DNA of 64,000 nt from Apostichopus japonicus. Taxonomy: Eukaryota; Echinodermata; Holothuroidea; Aspidochirotida; Stichopodidae. This document shows, piece after piece, positions 59,008 to 64,000 of this stretch (position 1 is the stretch's first letter; the number at the start of each line of letters is the position of its first letter). The stretch is taken from NCBI RefSeq assembly GCF_037975245.1, contig NC_092574.1, positions 15,601,213 through 15,665,212 on the forward strand, in the 5' to 3' direction. Under the pieces are notes generated by a model. It was not told the DNA's origin. It was given only the letters and a program-made list of their open reading frames with translations, and searched no databases. The position numbers were made by a program, and so were the translations under genes.

Positions 59008-62000
59008 TCAGTCTTTCCACTGGGGCCCACCTCCAGAATAACTACCAGTAATATCAGCACCACTGAAATCAAAGCCAGGATTCTGAGGGAAGAATTAAAC
59101 CAATGAAACGATAACAAGTCTAGCTGCTCTAAAACAAATAAGACAACTCTTATTAAACTTAACCTTAATTTTTTAGAAACATTGAGTACTTTCTCTCCTG
59201 CTTTACCCTATTACACCGTTACAAGGAACTTCACACAGTATGATACTATGATATTTCCACTATTGCATGTTAAATAAGGCTGCTGTACCCAGCAACTTTG
59301 GGCAACAGTTGCTGTTTGGATGTGTGTTAAATTCACGGTTGGGGTTTAAATCTGAGTCTCACCAAAGTAAGCTGTTAGGATGTGGGTTAAATTCAGGGTT
59401 GGGATCAAGTAAGAGGAGAATATTGTTTCTACAAACAACCTTATGTTTACCAACACATCAGCTGTGAGTAATATTGCACATGTAAAGGTATAGTTCAAAA
59501 GTGAAACATAAATTACAGTGCTAGCATTAGAAGAAATACATACATATAACCTTGTTACCATGAAAGTATGCACTTACCAACCCTACAAGGTCCATTTTTG
59601 CAAACTATTTATTCTAAAATACTGATCAACTTTTAAAAAAAAAAACAGTCCAGCTAACTGTTAATATTTCATTCTCATCATAAGGAATGTTTCAAGTAAC
59701 AATTATTAATCTTAATTTTCGTTTTTTTTAAAACATTTATCATGTACAAAAAAAAGTCATCAGTTTCACCTACCCCCTCCCTCAATAAATCTGAAAGACC
59801 AAAATGGTTAAGCCATAATCAAGCTTTTCCTTACTATTGTTATTAGAACATTTTGCCTTTAAGTGAGACACAAATTCTCTTATATGTGACCTTTCTCAAG
59901 AACATAGATTAACTTGGATGTTTAGAACCTCCTGTAAAGTAAAATACTTTTCAGAATTTCTCAACAAATTAAAATGTATATAGAGGTTATAAACAAAAGG
60001 TTTGACAAGATAAGCCCTTCGTAATGGTCCATCATCATTTTGGAACTAACCTCTTTCTGAAACCTTTCTAATGTCATTTTCTTCTCCATATCATCAAAGG
60101 TTAAAGGGTCAGCTTTATACTGGTCAACAAAAAGAGATGGCCAACAGTTGTCGGCAGATCTTCTGGATTTTACCAGCATGATCTGTACCTTTTTTCTGTC
60201 CTCTGAAAATAAGCAAAGAGGAACAGAAAATGAATACTTTTGCTGTCTTATACTGGTCATAGATACTTATACATGGTGGATGTAAAAGCTGACTTAGTTC
60301 AAACTATTTCGATGAAATATAGTTTGTAATTGTCATCTCCTGGTAAAGCAACAGTTTTTATGTGAGTTAAGCTTATATATGAGATTTTTAATATCAAAAT
60401 GTTGGTATAATTTGTAACTGTGATTATTGTATAAGAAACAGTTCAAATGTTAGGTCACTTCTGAAATTCAGCTTGAACTAAAACGATGCTGTGTCTTCAA
60501 GATGATAAGTTTCTGTTACTTATGAAAACAAATTTAGATTAAATTGTGATTCATGGTGTGCATGGTCTGTACCAAGTGAGATGAGAATTATTCCTGAATT
60601 TAACTCAAGCATATTCTGATGAACTCGCATGTGATTATCTAGGAGAATTTTGAGACCCACATAGGATGCACAATGTAACCAAATAGAGTTAATTGTAAAG
60701 TCATCACACACAGGTTTGGCATGAGTAAGTCATACAGGCAAGATGTAGTGTTCCTTGCATTTTTATCCTTGGTGCAGACAATTTAAGGGAGGGTAGGCTT
60801 GCTTTTTAAGGTAGTTTGTGATGAATGCAATTAATCTAAACTCACCTAAGCTCCATAAACAGTCATCCACTAAAACTCTTTCAAAAAGTTCACCCTATCA
60901 AAAGAGGGAGCAAAACAAATAATTTAATCATTATAGCTATTTATAAGTCTATGTCCAATGTATAGTATTCTGATCAATATATATCCATGATTTAAATATT
61001 ATAACTATAAGTCTATGTCAAATGTACAGTATTTTGACCATATGTATTCATGATTAACTGTGCTCTGTGTGTAGTTTGCTTAAATAAATGACTATCATGC
61101 TCGTTCAGAGAACTGAACCGATCAGCTGAATAAAATTCATTGGACATATAATTTATTTGACATATATCTCATGAAAGGATTGAATATACTTTGAATGTAC
61201 CAATTTATGTAATGAATATCAAAATTTCTTAAAGAAACAAATTTGCTTCAATATAAAAGAAATGTGTTAACAGTCCTAACATAGCTCCTTCACACATTTT
61301 ATTATCAACTGAACGTTCACTTTCAAGTACATGAAGTCGCATGTCAAAGGTAGAAATATTGCATATCACTGTTACGTTACAGACGAAACAATTGTTAACA
61401 AATGGATATATCCACTGTGCATTGTAACGTGAACGGCTTGTACATGAGAATGCAAGGATAAATTGCACAAAATATTTTTGTTTTTCAACAATACATGAAA
61501 TGGTACATAAGACAAACTCCACTGCCATCCTCTACCCTTCTCTCACCCTAATTTCTAAGTCCTGCAGTATGTGTACGCAAACACCACGTCACACCTTCAA
61601 GTCACACCTGAAAACGCTTCTCTTTCAAGAGCACTATAAAGTCTATAATGATGGTTTCTAGGAACTTTTAGATTTTATGGTGTTTTGACGTGTTGGTTTT
61701 TAGGTTCTAGCTTCAATTGGAATTTTAACTTTTTTGCATTCAAATTGTAGATTTTGTAGTCAATCTGTTTTATTGCTTTACTCTTTAAGCTTCACCGGTG
61801 CTTTTAATCGTTTTTCCATCTCATATTCCTGTATATATCTGTATATGGTATTTACTGTTTCATGTCATTGTATATTCTAGATTGTTTGTAAAGCGCACAG
61901 ATGCATCGCGCGTAGTGCGCTATATAAGAATTTATCTACATACATTATACGTAGAAGACTTTCAGTACTACATATGCGCATGAGGAATGCCTTTTACTGT

Positions 62001-62188
62001 ACCTTGATTTCACCTGCCCTCACTCTGCATGTCAAATGTTTGGGCTTGAAGTCCACTTTGATTTCCTTTGATGTTGTACCTTCTGGGACATTGACCTCTA
62101 AGGTTACTTCTTCCATTGTTTGGTACCACTGACCCCAAGGAGTAATACAAGGTACAATGCCACTCTTTTCATCAAAGTTTCCAGCCAT
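59008..62188 (-). CDS. NUDCD2: NudC domain-containing protein 2
   Basis: Minus-strand exons 62188-62003, 60894-60846, 60202-60051 and 59082-59008 join in phase to 153 residues (human 157). Exon 1 carries the CS/p23-like domain start with the family motif PWGQWYQT; exon 2 gives GELFERVLVDDCLWSL; exon 3 carries EDRKKVQIMLVK, NCWPSLF and MTLERFQKE; exon 4 gives NPGFDFSGADITGSY and the stop. NUDCD2 is a cytosolic Hsp90 co-chaperone that stabilises LIS1 and so supports dynein function. The chosen ATG has A at -3 and G at +4 and matches the family start. The frame stays open upstream to an ATG at 62257, but the extra 23 residues are unlike the family. The gene is convergent with GEMIN5. Confidence 0.93.
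59311..59415. repeat. 60-bp tandem duplication in NUDCD2 intron
   Basis: GCTGTTTGGATGTG at 59311 and GCTGTTAGGATGTG at 59371 begin two copies exactly 60 bp apart. Both continue with GTTAAATTCA(C/G)GGTTGGG. The array lies in the 59083-60050 intron and is non-coding. Confidence 0.65.
61560..61955 (+). pseudogene. LINE 3' end fragment with 3' UTR
   Basis: A plus-strand frame near 61589-61660 reads TPRHTFKSHLKTLLFQEHYK and ends at TAG, the usual C-terminus of a CR1/L2-like ORF2. About 230 bp of 3' UTR follow, with TTTGTAAAGCGCACAGATG and a TAGTGCGCTATATAAG end that resembles the tail of the LINE at 30150-30940. It is 5'-truncated and non-functional, and lies antisense in the first NUDCD2 intron, close to its donor site. 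Confidence 0.75.
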
Positions 62189-64000
62189 CCTCAAATATTG
62201 CTCTCCTTTTAAGATATGTTGGAGAAAAGTTATAGGTGAAATACAAAATGGAGCCAAAACCTAATGGAAAAAAATGTGCTACAGTACCATGTGATAAAGC
62301 GTTACCTGTAGAAAGATCTGAAACAGAAATATTATAGGGTTCAGTTCCCATAGATTTTTTGAAAATAAAATTTATGACTTTTTCATCCACAAAAAAAGTT
62401 AAAAACAATTCCATGGACAGTTTAGGGAAGATGTGTGTATACTTTTGCTTCGGGCAAATTTTCATGAAAAAAAAAGAAACATTTTTCCATGATTGTGGGA
62501 ACCCTATCATTCTCAGTTACCTAGCTCTGTTCATTTGAACTGGAAAAATGTAGCCAGATAAAGCCCAAGTGCTACAGTAGTTAGGACTATAGTACATCCT
62601 GTAGCTTTAAATTTGCATGAAGGTTATTAAATGGAGCTGCAAACACACGTTTCATCGCTGTTTTTGGTTTCTTTATTTAACAAGGTAAACTCAAACCCAT
62701 TGCAAAAGCTATTTAGGCTGATACTGCCAAGTTTAACATAGCTGATGGGTTACAAAATTGGCTGTAGGCCTAAGTTAACTTTGGCCACTATGGCATGATT
62801 AGGCCTACCCATTATTCAAGGCCGTGGGCATGCATACTGCAGGCTAGGCCTAGTCTGAGTACATTATCATATAGAACTTTAATACAGTATATATGCCTAA
62901 GTATAACTATAACTTAACTGATCATAAAGTTAGGCCTCAGTCTATCTATCAACCATGAAATATGAATTGTTGGGCTGAAAAATGAATCGGTTCACACTTG
63001 TTAAATATTTGCTAAGAGTAAGGCAGCGTTATGCTAAATTAACTTGCAGGAGAACATTAGACTTAAGCCTACCTTGAATGTCGAGATATTTTATATTCCT
63101 TTTTATGGTACCGTACGTGAAGACCATAACATGTACAACAAGGGTCATCAACCTCTCCGATGTTGTGATCGCGAAAACTGTAGCGGAACAGGTCTTACTA
63201 TGACTGGAACGTGAGCAAAAATTCCATGCTTGCGACGAACAGTACCGTACATTAGCATAGCACATGGATTACTACAAGATTGGGACAGCCATTGCTTTCA
63301 TTTACCTTTTTGGCTTCTTCTTGGTTATGTTGATTGAACTTATCATGTGGCTGTTTATATGAAGAAGGGAACTGCTCGGTGTTAAATAATTACAAAGGTT
63401 TGAAATTTGTTTAGCTTGTTTTCGTAGCCCATATCAAGTAATGTAGGGTTTAGTTCCACTACATTCAAGAGTAGACAGTATCGTCTTGTTGGATATGTAT
63501 TATGTTTAGAGGTTTAGCAACTGTTTTACACATATAAGTCTACGCTGTTCTCTAAGTTACATATGCCGTTCTGGGTTGATAGGAAGCATAGGCGAAATAG
63601 CCTTCTATTCACTGCCAAACCCAGGCCTAATCCAGACCCATCGCCACAGAATCCTGTCTTTCTGTAGCTGCATTGTAACTGAGTGGCACCATACAATTGC
63701 TTGCTATAAATTAAATTATAAACCTGGCAAACTATGGCATTTCTGGGTATTAAAAGTTCACAAAGTACAAGAAGAAAGAAAGCATCCAAATTGCTACTAA
63801 TTGTACTGTAATGGCACAGAGTTACAGTATCATAAATTTACTATCACTCTCAGATATAACTGTACAGACTACAGTGACCTTACAATTCATTCATTTACAC
63901 ATTTCTGAATAAAAGAATCTAGATGGCATATTTTCAATTGTCTATGCCCATCAGATTCAAACTTTATTGCTTGTTGATCCCAATTTTCACCTTCATTATA
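62189..64000. other. NUDCD2 upstream region, AGGCCTA-rich patch
   Basis: The NUDCD2 promoter and 5' UTR should lie here, but no start site is identifiable from sequence. At 62755-62945 AGGCCTA and TAGGCCT words cluster as at 1635-2000. No other gene is supported; open frames are under 113 codons and lack domains. Confidence 0.45.

Noticed and set aside
62189-62257. N-terminal extension of NUDCD2 from an upstream in-frame ATG
   Set aside because: The extra 23 residues are unlike the family, while the ATG at 62188 has good context and the conserved start.

Overview
This window is eukaryotic nuclear DNA from an animal. It is AT-rich, with spliced genes, GT-AG introns, long gene-free stretches, microsatellites and many short non-autonomous transposons. 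The three protein-coding genes are metazoan housekeeping genes. The abundance of AGGCCTA-type motifs, C-tract-bearing hAT-like elements and CR1/L2-like LINE tails fits an invertebrate deuterostome, perhaps an echinoderm such as a sea cucumber. That assignment is an inference and weakly held.

Positions 1-28,500 hold no gene I can support. They are repeat-rich: two copies of a small hAT-like MITE with perfect 8-bp target duplications (2901-3191, 4359-4610), a PIF/Harbinger-like MITE with a TAA duplication (11843-12247), a 1.86-kb composite hAT-like element (15939-17802), another hAT-like element (23073-23440), two long (AT)n arrays, a tRNA-derived SINE fragment, and an unexplained pair of near-perfect hairpins at 26150-26277.

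Positions 28,500-53,620 hold a head-to-head pair. COMMD8 (minus strand, five exons, 32070 down to 28524) and GEMIN5 (plus strand, 24 exons, 32402-53619) have start codons 331 bp apart and probably share a bidirectional promoter. A dead LINE fragment lies antisense in a COMMD8 intron. All 24 GEMIN5 exons join in phase to a predicted 1715-residue protein. It has the double WD40 propeller that reads snRNA Sm sites and caps, a TPR-like dimerisation region and a C-terminal region, plus two low-complexity stretches that make it longer than the human protein (about 1508 residues).

Positions 53,620-64,000 hold NUDCD2 (minus strand, four exons, 62188 down to 59008, 153 residues), convergent with GEMIN5, then a LINE 3' tail and AGGCCTA-rich upstream DNA. 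The three genes act in different processes: COMMD8 in endosomal/cullin regulation, GEMIN5 in snRNP assembly and translation control, NUDCD2 as an Hsp90 co-chaperone linked to dynein/LIS1. Nothing suggests a functional cluster beyond the shared COMMD8-GEMIN5 promoter. I found no CRISPR array, intact tRNA or rRNA gene, or complete autonomous transposon.
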